Shown here in pieces: positions 25,405-34,436 of a stretch of 64,000 nt of DNA. A program made the translations under genes and the position numbers. Numbering within the stretch: the first letter of the stretch is position 1; each line of letters starts with the position of its first letter. Under the pieces are notes generated by a model. That model did not search any database and was not told where the DNA came from. It saw nothing but the letters and a program-made list of their open reading frames with translations. Origin of the DNA: Candidatus Saganbacteria bacterium (GTDB lineage Bacteria; Margulisbacteria; WOR-1; XYC2-FULL-46-14; XYC2-FULL-37-10); contig JACRPL010000008.1 of NCBI GenBank assembly GCA_016223245.1, forward strand, positions 58,075 to 122,074, read 5' to 3'.

Positions 25405-26895
25405 ATGAGCTATGTTTCGCTGTACAGAAAATGGAGATCTCAAAGCTTTGACGATATAGTTGGGCAAAAACATATAATCAAGACTTTAAAGAACGCGATA
25501 TCACAAAACCGCATCGCGCACGCTTATCTTTTTTGCGGACCGAGGGGGACAGGAAAGACTTCGATCGCAAGGATATTTGCAAAAGCTTTGAATTGCGAAA
25601 ATGGTCCGACAGTTTCGCCATGTACAACTTGCGCCAACTGCACAAAGATCCGCGACGGACATTCCGTTGATGTAACAGAGATCGATGCGGCGTCGAATCG
25701 CGGTATCGACGAAATACGCGACCTTCGCGAAAAAGTCAGATATGCTCCTGTTGAAGGAAAATATAAAGTTTACATTATAGACGAGGTGCATATGTTGACC
25801 TCCGAAGCGTTCAATGCATTATTGAAAACCCTTGAAGAGCCGCCATCGCATGTAATCTTTATTCTTGCAACAACTGAACCGGCGAAAATTCCTGTAACTA
25901 TCGAAAGCCGATGCCAGCGATTAGACTTTTCCAGGATTTCTCTTGAAGAAATTAAACAACATTTGAAAAAAATATCCGCCGCCGAAAGCATTAAAATAGA
26001 AGAACCCGCATTGGACCTTGTTGCAAGGTCGGGCGAGGGAAGCATGAGGGATTGCGTTTCACTCTTAGACCAGCTTTCATCGTACGCCGGCAATAATATC
26101 TCGATCGATAATGTTGTCGAGCTTTTAGGCTGTGCGGATGAAGCGATGCTTTTTAATATGGCCGATTCATTGGCGAGGTGCGATATCGCTTCGGCGCTCA
26201 ATACTCTGCGTGAGGGGATAGATCGCGGGCGAAGCGCCTCGCAAATAGTAAGGGACATGATCTCGCATTTTAGGAATTTATTGTTCATAAAGCTTTCGGC
26301 TCACGAGGCGCTCGAATTGACCAAAGATTATCTCGAAAGGTTAAAAAAACAATCGGGATCATTTTCTCTTGATGCGGTAAAAAAAATAATAAGGGCTCTT
26401 TCCCGGGCAGAACTTGATATGAAATGGCACCCTCACGCTCGATTGGTTTTAGAGGTTGCTTTGCTTGAGTTGCAAGAGGAAAACCCCCTCTCTTCTCTCC
26501 CCCTTAGTAAGGGGGAGATGTCCGAACATCGTTCAGACAGAGGGGGTAAAGTCGCAGCCGATCCACGCCTAACGGAAATTAAAAGTAAATGGTCCCAAAT
26601 CCTCGAAGAAGTTAAGAAGAAGAGTTTGTACGGATATGTATCTCTGCATGAAGGCGACCCAATTTTAGCAGATGACACAGGGCGTCTTGTTATTTCTTTC
26701 AGAAAAGGATATGCTTTCCATAAAGATAGGCTGGAAGAAGCTAAAAATAAGCAGGCTGTTGAAGATATTATTACACAAGTTATGGGACACCCCGTTAAAA
26801 TCGAATGTAAGATATTGGATGACGTTAATAATGCTAAGCCGCTGATAACAGTCGATGCCGTGCGCGAAATTTTTGAAGGGGAGCTGGTAAAATAA
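25405..26895 (+). CDS. dnaX: DNA polymerase III subunit gamma/tau
   Basis: Clamp-loader ATPase of the replicase. 496 residues. Walker A GPRGTGKTSIA (~45-55), zinc-binding Cys cluster CENGPTVSPCTTCANC, Walker B VYIIDEVHML, sensor region ATTEPAKIPVTIESRCQR, then lid and collar domains. A palindromic element lies in frame at ~360-381 (reading NPLSSLPLSKGEM), between the collar and the short C-terminal tau-like part, where tolerance to insertions is expected. GGAGA lies 6 nt before the ATG. Heads dnaX-ebfC-recR. Confidence 0.97.
   Translation: MSYVSLYRKWRSQSFDDIVGQKHIIKTLKNAISQNRIAHAYLFCGPRGTGKTSIARIFAKALNCENGPTVSPCTTCANCTKIRDGHSVDVTEIDAASNRGIDEIRDLREKVRYAPVEGKYKVYIIDEVHMLTSEAFNALLKTLEEPPSHVIFILATTEPAKIPVTIESRCQRLDFSRISLEEIKQHLKKISAAESIKIEEPALDLVARSGEGSMRDCVSLLDQLSSYAGNNISIDNVVELLGCADEAMLFNMADSLARCDIASALNTLREGIDRGRSASQIVRDMISHFRNLLFIKLSAHEALELTKDYLERLKKQSGSFSLDAVKKIIRALSRAELDMKWHPHARLVLEVALLELQEENPLSSLPLSKGEMSEHRSDRGGKVAADPRLTEIKSKWSQILEEVKKKSLYGYVSLHEGDPILADDTGRLVISFRKGYAFHKDRLEEAKNKQAVEDIITQVMGHPVKIECKILDDVNNAKPLITVDAVREIFEGELVK
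26483..26549. repeat. GC-rich palindromic element inside dnaX (copy 4)
   Basis: ACCCCCTCTCTTCTCTCCCC...AGAGGGGGTAAA with inner CTCCCCCTTAGTAAGGGGGAG hairpin; it adds ~22 codons without stop or frameshift. Confidence 0.85.
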
Positions 26896-27200
26896 TGTTT
26901 GGGAAATTGGGAGATATGGCGGAGATGATGAAACAGGCGCAGAAGATGCAAGACTCGCTTAAGAAAATAAAAAACGACCTTAAGTACGCGCGGTACGAAG
27001 CGGAATCAAACGGCGTCAAGGTTATAATAGACGGAGAAATGGAAATAAAAGAATTAAAGATCACAACACAAATGGACAACAGGAAAATGGAAGATACGGT
27101 AAAACATGTGATAAATAAAGCATTAAAACAATCGAAAGACGATGCGGCGAACCGGTTGAAAAGTGCGACCGGGGGGATATCGATCCCGGGGCTTACATGA
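26895..27200 (+). CDS. ebfC: YbaB/EbfC nucleoid-associated protein
   Basis: 101 residues. Small dimeric DNA-binding protein usually encoded between dnaX and recR, as here. Typical coiled N-terminal helix (MAEMMKQAQKMQDSLKKI) and the beta-sheet stretch VKVIIDGEMEIKELKI. Its ATG shares one base with the dnaX stop, and its end overlaps recR by 4 nt, so the three are translated as an operon. Confidence 0.95.
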   Translation: MFGKLGDMAEMMKQAQKMQDSLKKIKNDLKYARYEAESNGVKVIIDGEMEIKELKITTQMDNRKMEDTVKHVINKALKQSKDDAANRLKSATGGISIPGLT

Positions 27201-27802
27201 GCCAATACGCGTCCGCAATGAGAACATTGATCGATGCGTTGAAGCGCCTGCCCGGCGTCGGCCCAAAATCCGCGCAGAGATTGGCGTTCCATATCCTCGA
27301 GATCCCCGAATCGGAAGTAATGGATCTTACTTCAGCTATTATCGAAGCCAAAAAGAAGATTAAACACTGCAACATTTGTTTTAATATCTCGGATAAAGAT
27401 CCTTGTGAAATATGCTCGGATCTAAGCCGCGACCGTTCGCTTATATGTGTTGTCGAAGAGCCTAAAGACCTTATCGCTATCGAGCGAAGCCGCAGCTTCA
27501 GGGGCATTTATCACGTACTGGGAGGGGCTATTTCGCCGCTCGACGGCTTGAGTCCCGATAGCTTGAGGATCGTGGAATTGATCGACAGGGTCAAAAGCAA
27601 TATGATAAGCGAGGCGGTCCTTGCAATGAACCCGACAACAGAAGGAGAGGTCACGGCGTCATATTTGACAGGGATATTAAAGCCTCTTGGCGTTAAAGTT
27701 ACCCGCATTGCCTATGGCTTGCCTATGGGCGGGGACTTGGATTATGTGGATGAGCTGACGCTTTCGAAATCATTTGAAGGGAGGAGGGAAGTGCATGTTT
27801 AG
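27197..27802 (+). CDS. recR: Recombination protein RecR
   Basis: Recombinational repair mediator acting with RecF/RecO. 201 residues: helix-hairpin-helix RLPGVGPKSAQRLAFHIL, zinc finger CNICFNISDKDPCEIC, Toprim domain starting ICVVEEPKDLIAIE with GRYHVLGG-like GIYHVLGGAISPLDG and AMNPTTEGEVTASYL. The last part overlaps the Shine-Dalgarno and start of the Yip1-like gene. Confidence 0.97.
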   Translation: MSQYASAMRTLIDALKRLPGVGPKSAQRLAFHILEIPESEVMDLTSAIIEAKKKIKHCNICFNISDKDPCEICSDLSRDRSLICVVEEPKDLIAIERSRSFRGIYHVLGGAISPLDGLSPDSLRIVELIDRVKSNMISEAVLAMNPTTEGEVTASYLTGILKPLGVKVTRIAYGLPMGGDLDYVDELTLSKSFEGRREVHV

Positions 27803-28508
27803 ATCTTATCTTAACGATCTGGCGAAGATGATCTTCAGGCCGATATTGTTTTTTACGGTGATCCCCGAGGGGAAATGGTACGATAAGCCGGCATCATTTG
27901 CGGGGTTTACTTCCGCATTGCTTTCGTTCGTGCTGGCTTCTGTTATTTTTGTGACGCAATTCATGCCCATAGGCTCGACAATGTTCGAAAAAGTACAACC
28001 GTCGAAGATCATAATTGCTTCTCCAGTGATGGCAGTCCTTGGCCTGATGTTTTTTGCGATGACATTTGCTTTGCTTTTTGGGCTGCTACTTGTTATTTTA
28101 TTAATTTTATCCGCGACCATCGGATCTTTATTGTTTTCCGCGTCTTTTGTGTTATTTTCAAAACATGAATCGACGGTCGGCATCAATAACGAAGGGTTCT
28201 TAAAGGATATCAAAGCTTCATTATATTCATCAGGCTCTATGGCCGTATTTATTTTGCCGATTTTGATGATACTGCTCACAAAATCGAGCCGCATGGACTT
28301 TACAAACTTTAAGATCGGGTATAATATGTTATATTCGTTTTGGGTCTTGTATATGTATGGAATACTAGCGATCATTGCCCGCAAAAACCATGATCTGCCA
28401 AAATGGAAAGCGTTTGCAGCAGCACTTCTCCCCATTATATTCCTGATATTGGTTGGAGTTGTAGTGAGCAAGGTTGTTCTTATTAAAATTAGTTCCATGA
28501 TAGCCTAA
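27795..28508 (+). CDS. Yip1-family integral membrane protein
   Basis: 237 residues from the ATG at 27795, preceded by GGGAGGAGGGAAG inside recR; the ATG at 27774 precedes this Shine-Dalgarno and is not used. Starts with FRPILFFTVIPEG-type amphipathic stretch (MIFRP), typical of bacterial Yip1-domain proteins, followed by five to six hydrophobic helices (~35-60, 75-115, 150-175, 185-205, 215-235). Function unknown in bacteria. Overlap with recR shows coupling, perhaps incidental. Confidence 0.7.
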   Translation: MFRSYLNDLAKMIFRPILFFTVIPEGKWYDKPASFAGFTSALLSFVLASVIFVTQFMPIGSTMFEKVQPSKIIIASPVMAVLGLMFFAMTFALLFGLLLVILLILSATIGSLLFSASFVLFSKHESTVGINNEGFLKDIKASLYSSGSMAVFILPILMILLTKSSRMDFTNFKIGYNMLYSFWVLYMYGILAIIARKNHDLPKWKAFAAALLPIIFLILVGVVVSKVVLIKISSMIA

Positions 28509-28540
28509 GAAAGCCCTCCAAAGGCGGGCAAGGAATATCA

Positions 28541-29122
28541 ATGAGTAAAAATATCTTAGAAATAAGATGGCACGGAAGGGGAGGCCAAGGAGCGAAGACT
28601 GCCGCCCTGCTTTTTGGCGACGCCGCAATGGATTCCGGCATGAATATCCAGGCTTTCCCCGAGTACGGCCCGGAGAGGATGGGAGCGCCTGTCGCATCAT
28701 TTAACCGATTATCCAAAAAGCCTATCACGATACACTGTTCAATAACTAATCCCGATGTTGTTGTAGTATTGGACCCTACTTTGATCGGCCGCGTCAATGT
28801 TACCGATGGTTTGGCAGAAGGCGGCAAACTGATAATAAATACAGAATTATCCCCCGCGGATTTCAAAAAAACGATAAGCGCCCCAGGTATTATGATCTAT
28901 ACTGTCAATGCATCCGGTATTTCAAAAGAAGCGATCGGCCGCGATATGCCAAATACACCGATGCTTGGAGCTTTGCTTAAAGTTTCGCAGATCATGGATT
29001 TTGACAAAACGATCGCAGGCATTGAGATCAAATTAAAGAAAAAATTCAAAGGCAAGCCGGAAATAATCGATGGCAACTTAAAAGCCATCAAGCGCGCTTA
29101 TGAGGAGGTCGTATCCGAGTGA
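28541..29122 (+). CDS. porG: 2-oxoacid:ferredoxin oxidoreductase, gamma subunit
   Basis: 193 residues. Gamma subunit of the four-subunit pyruvate (or related 2-oxoacid) synthase/oxidoreductase. N-terminal IRWHGRGGQGAKTAALLFG and PEYGPERMGAPV are hallmark sequences. First gene of porGDAB, overlapping porD by 4 nt. The complex converts pyruvate, CoA and oxidised ferredoxin to acetyl-CoA, CO2 and reduced ferredoxin in the cytoplasm of anaerobes, and can run in reverse. Confidence 0.93.
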   Translation: MSKNILEIRWHGRGGQGAKTAALLFGDAAMDSGMNIQAFPEYGPERMGAPVASFNRLSKKPITIHCSITNPDVVVVLDPTLIGRVNVTDGLAEGGKLIINTELSPADFKKTISAPGIMIYTVNASGISKEAIGRDMPNTPMLGALLKVSQIMDFDKTIAGIEIKLKKKFKGKPEIIDGNLKAIKRAYEEVVSE

Positions 29123-29412
29123 CTGCAAAACCAGGTTGGAAACAATTAAAAGAGGGAGATATCCTGGAAGCCGGAACTTCGCAAAAGTTCACGACAGCCG
29201 ATTGGAGATCCGAGCGGCCAATATTCCATAAAGAACGTTGTATCGATTGCAAGCTGTGCTGGGTGTATTGTCCCGATTCATCGATACTTCTGGACGAAAA
29301 CAAAAAAGTATGCGGGATCGATCTTGAGCATTGCAAAGGATGCGGGATCTGTTCGTTCGAATGTCCTGTGAAGCCCGAAAAAGCTATCACAATGCAGAAC
29401 GAACACAAGTAA
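29119..29412 (+). CDS. porD: 2-oxoacid:ferredoxin oxidoreductase, delta (ferredoxin) subunit
   Basis: 97 residues from a GTG that overlaps the porG stop. Two 4Fe-4S motifs: CIDCKLCWVYCPD and CKGCGICSFECPV. Transfers electrons from the catalytic subunits to ferredoxin. Order gamma-delta-alpha-beta is that of classic archaeal/Thermotoga-type enzymes. Confidence 0.93.
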   Translation: MTAKPGWKQLKEGDILEAGTSQKFTTADWRSERPIFHKERCIDCKLCWVYCPDSSILLDENKKVCGIDLEHCKGCGICSFECPVKPEKAITMQNEHK

Positions 29413-29431
29413 ACGAAGGAGAGGTCATATA

Positions 29432-30592
29432 ATGGCAGTAGCGGCAAAAACAGGCAATGAAGCGATGGCGGAGGCCATGCGCCAGATAAATCCGGATGTT
29501 GTTGCGGCGTATCCAATAACTCCGGCAACAGAAATTGTCATGATATTCGCGCAATTTGTAGCCGATGGATTGGTTGATACCGAATATGTTCCGGTCGAAT
29601 CAGAACATTCGGCAATGTCCGCTTGCGTTGGCGCCGCGTCAGCAGGGGCGAGAGTCATGACCGGGACATCTTCGCAGGGGCTAGCATATATGTATGAAAT
29701 ATTGCCGATAGCCGCGGCTCTTAGGCTTCCAATTGTTATGTGTGAAGTCAATCGTGCTATTTCCGGTCCGATAAATATTCATTGCGACCATTCCGATACT
29801 ATGGCTGCGAGGGATTTTGGGTGGATACAGATGTTCTCCGAGAACGCCCAAGAAGCTTATGATAATACGCTTCAAGCTGTTCGGATCGCAGAGACCGTAA
29901 AACTTCCAACAATGGCAACAACAGATGGGTTTATCATCAGCCATTGTATGGAAAGGATAGAAACACTGGAAGATGACCAAGTAAAAGATTTTATCGGCGA
30001 ATACAAATTAACACCATCACTTTTAGATATCGAAAATCCGACAACACGAGGAGCTTTAGACCTTCAGGATTATTATTTCGAACACCATGTCGGCGTGGGC
30101 GAAGCGATGAAGGGCGCAAGATCCATTATTAAAAGTGTTGCCGAAGACTTCAATAAAAAATTTGGCAGAAAATATGATCTCATTGAAGGCTACAAATTAG
30201 AAGACGCCGAAAGGGTGATCGTAGCTCTTGGTTCCACTTGCGGAACACTTCGAGCGGTAATTGACGAACTTAGGGAAAAAGGCGCAAAAGTAGGTCTTTT
30301 AAAGATCAGAGTATTTAGGCCATTTCCTGCCGATGAAATTGCGAAGGCTCTTTCAAATTGCAGATCAGTTGCGGTTTTGGATAGAGTCGAGCCATGGTCG
30401 GGCGTTGGTTCCCAAACTTTTGTTGAAGTAAGGTCTGCATTGTTCAATCTGGCTAAAAAACCAAAGCTTATCAATTACATGTACGGCTTGGGCGGAAGGG
30501 ATATTTCACTAAAAGAACTCGCGGGCGTTTATGAAAATCTAAAGAAGGCCGATAGCCTGCAAGAAGTAAATTATCTGGGAGTGGGGGAATAA
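29432..30592 (+). CDS. porA: 2-oxoacid:ferredoxin oxidoreductase, alpha subunit
   Basis: 386 residues. Pyrimidine-binding TPP domain and domain II: GNEAMAEAMRQINPDVVAAY, YPITPATEI, VESEHSAMSACVGAASAGAR, TSSQGLAYM, and VNRAISGPINIHCDHSD. The Pro-containing PITPATE and RAISGPINIH motifs fit pyruvate oxidoreductases; substrate specificity is still inference. Good Shine-Dalgarno (AAGGAGAGG). Confidence 0.93.
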   Translation: MAVAAKTGNEAMAEAMRQINPDVVAAYPITPATEIVMIFAQFVADGLVDTEYVPVESEHSAMSACVGAASAGARVMTGTSSQGLAYMYEILPIAAALRLPIVMCEVNRAISGPINIHCDHSDTMAARDFGWIQMFSENAQEAYDNTLQAVRIAETVKLPTMATTDGFIISHCMERIETLEDDQVKDFIGEYKLTPSLLDIENPTTRGALDLQDYYFEHHVGVGEAMKGARSIIKSVAEDFNKKFGRKYDLIEGYKLEDAERVIVALGSTCGTLRAVIDELREKGAKVGLLKIRVFRPFPADEIAKALSNCRSVAVLDRVEPWSGVGSQTFVEVRSALFNLAKKPKLINYMYGLGGRDISLKELAGVYENLKKADSLQEVNYLGVGE

Positions 30593-30593
30593 T

Positions 30594-31523
30594 ATGGCAA
30601 GTTTGAAAGATCTAGCCAATAGGAAAGAAGGATTATCCGGCGGCCACAGGGCTTGTATCGGATGCGGCGCAACAATTGTTGCAAGGCAGATAATGCTTGC
30701 GTCCCCCGATCCAGTTGTTGTAGTTTCAGCTACGGGGTGCCTTGAGGTAACTACAACAATTTTTCCATACAGCGCGTGGAATGTCCCATTTCTCCATAAC
30801 GCGTTCGAAAATGCCGCCGCAACTCTATCGGGTGTTGAAGCCGCTTACAATGCTTTTATGAGAAAAGGCAAGATCGCCAAAAAGATAAATTTTATCGCTT
30901 TCGGCGGAGACGGTGGAACTTATGATATAGGTTTCCAGTCCCTATCGGGCGCAATGGAGAGAGGCCACAATCTTCTTTATGTTTGCTACAACAACGAAGC
31001 ATACATGAACACAGGCGTCCAGAGATCAGGTGCGACTCCTCGCGGAGCAAATACAACCACAGAACCCGTAGGAAAAGTCAGGCAAGGAAAAGTTAAATTC
31101 CAGAAAGATCTGACTGCGATCATCGCGGCGCACAATATTCCTTTTGTCGGGCAGTCAATCGTAGGTAATTGGGCCGACCTGACCCGAAAAGCCGAAAAGG
31201 CTTTTGCGACTCCCGGCGCCAAATTTATAAACGTCCTTCAGCCTTGCAGATTAGGATGGGCATATAAACCCGAAGAAACGGCTGCATTGGGAAGATTGGC
31301 CGCCGACACTTGTGTTTGGCCGTTATATGAAGTCGAAAAGGGAATATTAAAAGTGACATTCAAACCAAGAGAAAAGAAATCGATCATGGACTATATAAAG
31401 AAGCAGGACCGTTTCCGACATTTAACAAGGCCTGAAAATGCAGGGCTTGTAGCCGAGATCCAAGCGGAAATAGACCGTCGATGGGAGCTTTTGATTTCAA
31501 AAGACGGTAAACAGCTCTATTAA
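30594..31523 (+). CDS. porB: 2-oxoacid:ferredoxin oxidoreductase, beta subunit
   Basis: 309 residues; binds TPP diphosphate and a proximal 4Fe-4S cluster. Motifs: ACIGCGATIVARQI, SATGCLEVTTTIFPYSAW, the TPP motif GGDGGTYDIGFQSLSGAMERG...YNNEAYMNTGVQ (given in two parts here), and PCRLGW. Starts 1 nt after the porA stop. Completes the complex. Confidence 0.95.
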   Translation: MASLKDLANRKEGLSGGHRACIGCGATIVARQIMLASPDPVVVVSATGCLEVTTTIFPYSAWNVPFLHNAFENAAATLSGVEAAYNAFMRKGKIAKKINFIAFGGDGGTYDIGFQSLSGAMERGHNLLYVCYNNEAYMNTGVQRSGATPRGANTTTEPVGKVRQGKVKFQKDLTAIIAAHNIPFVGQSIVGNWADLTRKAEKAFATPGAKFINVLQPCRLGWAYKPEETAALGRLAADTCVWPLYEVEKGILKVTFKPREKKSIMDYIKKQDRFRHLTRPENAGLVAEIQAEIDRRWELLISKDGKQLY

Positions 31524-31537
31524 AAGGAGGGAATTAG

Positions 31538-31816
31538 ATGAACAAAAAACAATTGGCCGGAAAAGTCGCGAATCAAGTCGGTATCACTAAATCAAAAGCC
31601 GAACAGATCATTGATTCCGCTTTGAACTTTATAACTGAAGAATTAGTTGCGGGACGCAAAGTTAGATTGGTAGGATTTGGGAATTTTGTTGTAAGGACTA
31701 GGGCCGGACGCGTTGGCCGCAACCCGCAAACAGGAGCTAAGATCCAGATCACATCTTCTAAATCTCCAGCTTTTGTTCCGGGATTTAATTTAAAAAAGTC
31801 AGTAAAGCGCAAGTAA
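31538..31816 (+). CDS. hup: HU-family DNA-binding protein
   Basis: 92 residues, the standard HU length. Helical body MNKKQLAGKVANQVGITKSK, beta-arm VRLVGFGNFVVRTRAGRVGR with NPQTG, and C-terminal PAFVPGFNLKKSVK. Architectural nucleoid protein. AAAGGAGGGAA lies upstream as a strong Shine-Dalgarno. Six nt before the R3H ATPase. Confidence 0.97.
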   Translation: MNKKQLAGKVANQVGITKSKAEQIIDSALNFITEELVAGRKVRLVGFGNFVVRTRAGRVGRNPQTGAKIQITSSKSPAFVPGFNLKKSVKRK

Positions 31817-31822
31817 TAGATA

Positions 31823-33379
31823 ATGGCTAAACCAAGAAAGTCCGAAGATGTAAGGACAGCAGAAAAAACCGAAGAAGAAGTTTTAAAGCTTCTTGATGTG
31901 CTTCCCCATAGAGTTAAGGATTATGTAAAAAGTTTGCGCGAACTTCAAGACCTTGTTGAGATCGTACTCGATCTCGGCAAAGCGCCCGAAGCTAGATTTG
32001 TAAATCAAACAGTAAAATACACGCCGGGCGATCCCATAAGCCAAGAAGATATCGACTTTGTCACCGCAAATGTCGGCCAATTCACATCGGATAATCGCGC
32101 AGGGATCGAAAGGACGCTCCACAGGATCTCGGCTATCAGAAATAGGACCGGGCGAGTTGTCGGCATGACATGCAGAGTAGGCCGGTCAATTTATGGAACG
32201 ATCGATATTATACGCGATATTATTGAATCAGGAAAAAATATTCTCTTTGTCGGGCCTCCAGGCATTGGAAAAACTACAAAGCTTCGCGAAGCAGCGCGGG
32301 TTTTAGCCGACCAATTTTCAAAGCGAGTGGTAGTTGTTGATACAAGCAATGAAATTGCAGGGGACTCCGATATCCCGCACCCTGCAATCGGCCGCGCGCG
32401 CAGGATGCAGGTGCCGTCACCCGACATGCAGCACAAAGTCATGATCGAAGCTGTTGAAAACCATATGCCCGAAGTTATTATTGTTGATGAAATAGGCACA
32501 GAAGCCGAAGCAGCCGCATCAAGAACAATAGCCGAGAGAGGCGTCCAATTAATTGCGACAGCCCACGGAAAAGCTTTGGAAAACTTATTATATAATCCAA
32601 CTTTATCCGATCTTGTCGGCGGGATCCAAACTGTAATTCTAGGTGATGAAGAAGCGAAGCGAAGACACACGCAAAAAGCCATCCTTGAGCGAAAAGCTTC
32701 TCCTACATTCGATATTCTTATAGAGATCAGGGAGAGGGATACTTTCGCGGTCTACCATGATGTTGCAGCGGCGGTTGACGCAATGCTTAGGGGCAAGGTG
32801 CCAAAACCCGAGATAAGGCTTAGGAAGACCGACGGCGCGATTGAAATTGAAAAACCAGAAGTTGAGATCCCGATCCCAAATGAGCAAGAAGCCAAGAGGA
32901 TATTATCCGAAAAAGAAAAAGGGCCCGTGCGTATCTTTCCTTTCGGGGTCAACCGCCAGGACCTGGAGCGGAGCTTGAGGGCGCTTGAACTCCCTGCTAT
33001 CGCAGTAAAATCGCTTGACGACGCTGACATGATCTTGACGATCAAGCCCAAAGCGCGGCCTGGGACCAAAATAATGCAATCTGCGGAAGACCATAACCTT
33101 CCTGTTCATGTGCTGAAAAAGAATGTTTCATCGCAAATAAATAAATTCCTGAAATATCATTTCCAGGTTGGAAGCGGCGAAGAAGCGGATGAAGCGGCGC
33201 TTAGGGAAGCTAAAGAAGCCGTGCAGATGGTCAAAAGTTCAGGCAAAAGCATTGATATCAATCCGCAAAATTCCTATATCAGGAGGCTTCAGCACCAAAT
33301 TGTTGATGGATCCGGCCTTCAATCGGAGTCGGTAGGGGAAGATCCCAGGCGCAGGCTAAGAATATATCCCGAAAAATAG
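31823..33379 (+). CDS. SpoIIIAA/Ycf45-like AAA+ ATPase with R3H domain
   Basis: 518 residues. Central P-loop ATPase of the stage-III-sporulation-AA/secretion ATPase type: Walker A VGPPGIGKTTKLREAARVLA (~148-167), Walker B VIIVDEIGTEAEA (~213-225), TAHGKALENL. C-terminal R3H single-strand nucleic-acid-binding domain (~440-505; NSYIRRLQHQ). The family is widespread in cyanobacteria, plastids (Ycf45) and Firmicutes outside sporulation; its role is unclear. Adjacent to HU, which hints at nucleic-acid work, not at sporulation. Confidence 0.85.
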   Translation: MAKPRKSEDVRTAEKTEEEVLKLLDVLPHRVKDYVKSLRELQDLVEIVLDLGKAPEARFVNQTVKYTPGDPISQEDIDFVTANVGQFTSDNRAGIERTLHRISAIRNRTGRVVGMTCRVGRSIYGTIDIIRDIIESGKNILFVGPPGIGKTTKLREAARVLADQFSKRVVVVDTSNEIAGDSDIPHPAIGRARRMQVPSPDMQHKVMIEAVENHMPEVIIVDEIGTEAEAAASRTIAERGVQLIATAHGKALENLLYNPTLSDLVGGIQTVILGDEEAKRRHTQKAILERKASPTFDILIEIRERDTFAVYHDVAAAVDAMLRGKVPKPEIRLRKTDGAIEIEKPEVEIPIPNEQEAKRILSEKEKGPVRIFPFGVNRQDLERSLRALELPAIAVKSLDDADMILTIKPKARPGTKIMQSAEDHNLPVHVLKKNVSSQINKFLKYHFQVGSGEEADEAALREAKEAVQMVKSSGKSIDINPQNSYIRRLQHQIVDGSGLQSESVGEDPRRRLRIYPEK

Positions 33380-33392
33380 GGGGGGGTAAATA

Positions 33393-34436
33393 ATGGCAGA
33401 TGAAAAAGTTGTTATCGATCCTTATAGGAGAACAGTTGCTTTAGTCCTAGCTGTTACGATCCTGGGCCTTGCTTTTCTCATAATACGTCCATTTATTATA
33501 GCAATACTTTCCGCTGCGGCGCTTTCATACATATTTTATCCGATGTACAAATTCTTGCTTTCAAGCCTTTTTCCTAAAATATTAAGGCAAAGGACTATAT
33601 GCTCTATAATTACTTGTTTTGTGATAATTGTCCTGGTCTTGATACCGACAATAATATTGTCGACCGTTTTGGCATATGAAACGCGTGAAGGATACAAATA
33701 TTTCCGCCACCTGCTTGAAACGCCCGGAGTTTCAATAAGCGCACTGCCTATCAATTTTGTCGACCTTATCGGCGGGAAGGACCAGCTCAATAATCTGATA
33801 GGTGATTTCGCCGGCCAAGTGTTCGAATGGGCCCAAAAGATATTAAAAGGCGTCCCGAACATTGTTTTAAGTATTTTTATCACGATATTTTCGACATATT
33901 ATTTCTTGAAACACGGCAAGGATATTTATGAATTTTTTAAGGGAATTTTCCCTCTTCCCGAAAAGCGCTATAAGCAGATCATTTCCCGGTTCGACGACCT
34001 AAGCCGCGGAATGATAATGGGGCAGATATTCGTCGGATCGATCCAGGGGTTCTTGACCTGGGCGGTACTTTATTATTTGCATTTTCCAAATCCGGTCCTA
34101 TGGGGATTTATCACCTCGCTGATCTGCATTATTCCGCTGCTTGGAGCCGCGATGGTTTGGCTTCCGATCGATATTTACCTGTTCATTAATGGATATCTTA
34201 CAGGCAATTATACCGACGCAATAATTCTTCTTGTTTGCGGAACATTTGTCATAAGCCTTATTGATAATTTTTTGAAGCCGAAAATTGTCGGGGATCACGC
34301 AAAGATACATCCGCTTGTGATACTTTTTGGTATATTAGGCGGCATACAGCTTTTTGGAATACCGGGGATCCTGATAGGTCCGTTGATCTTGACCCTTTTT
34401 GATGTGGTAATTGAGATCTACAGGGAAACTTTATAG
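33393..34436 (+). CDS. AI-2E family (PerM/YdbI-like) transporter
   Basis: 347 residues with eight or so hydrophobic helices. Family features: an N-terminal pair of helices (RTVALVLAVTILGLAFLIIRP), a long amphipathic middle, LSRGMIMGQIFVGSIQGFLT and the C-terminal DNFLKPKIVGDHAKIHPLV with GGIQLFGIPGILIGPL. Members export autoinducer-2, act as Na+/H+ antiporters or have unknown cargo. Ends 19 nt inside the convergent nadB gene. Confidence 0.85.
   Translation: MADEKVVIDPYRRTVALVLAVTILGLAFLIIRPFIIAILSAAALSYIFYPMYKFLLSSLFPKILRQRTICSIITCFVIIVLVLIPTIILSTVLAYETREGYKYFRHLLETPGVSISALPINFVDLIGGKDQLNNLIGDFAGQVFEWAQKILKGVPNIVLSIFITIFSTYYFLKHGKDIYEFFKGIFPLPEKRYKQIISRFDDLSRGMIMGQIFVGSIQGFLTWAVLYYLHFPNPVLWGFITSLICIIPLLGAAMVWLPIDIYLFINGYLTGNYTDAIILLVCGTFVISLIDNFLKPKIVGDHAKIHPLVILFGILGGIQLFGIPGILIGPLILTLFDVVIEIYRETL

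Noticed and set aside
28509..28540. Promoter between the Yip1-like gene and porG
   Set aside because: Only 32 nt; no convincing -10 or -35 seen, so no call was made.
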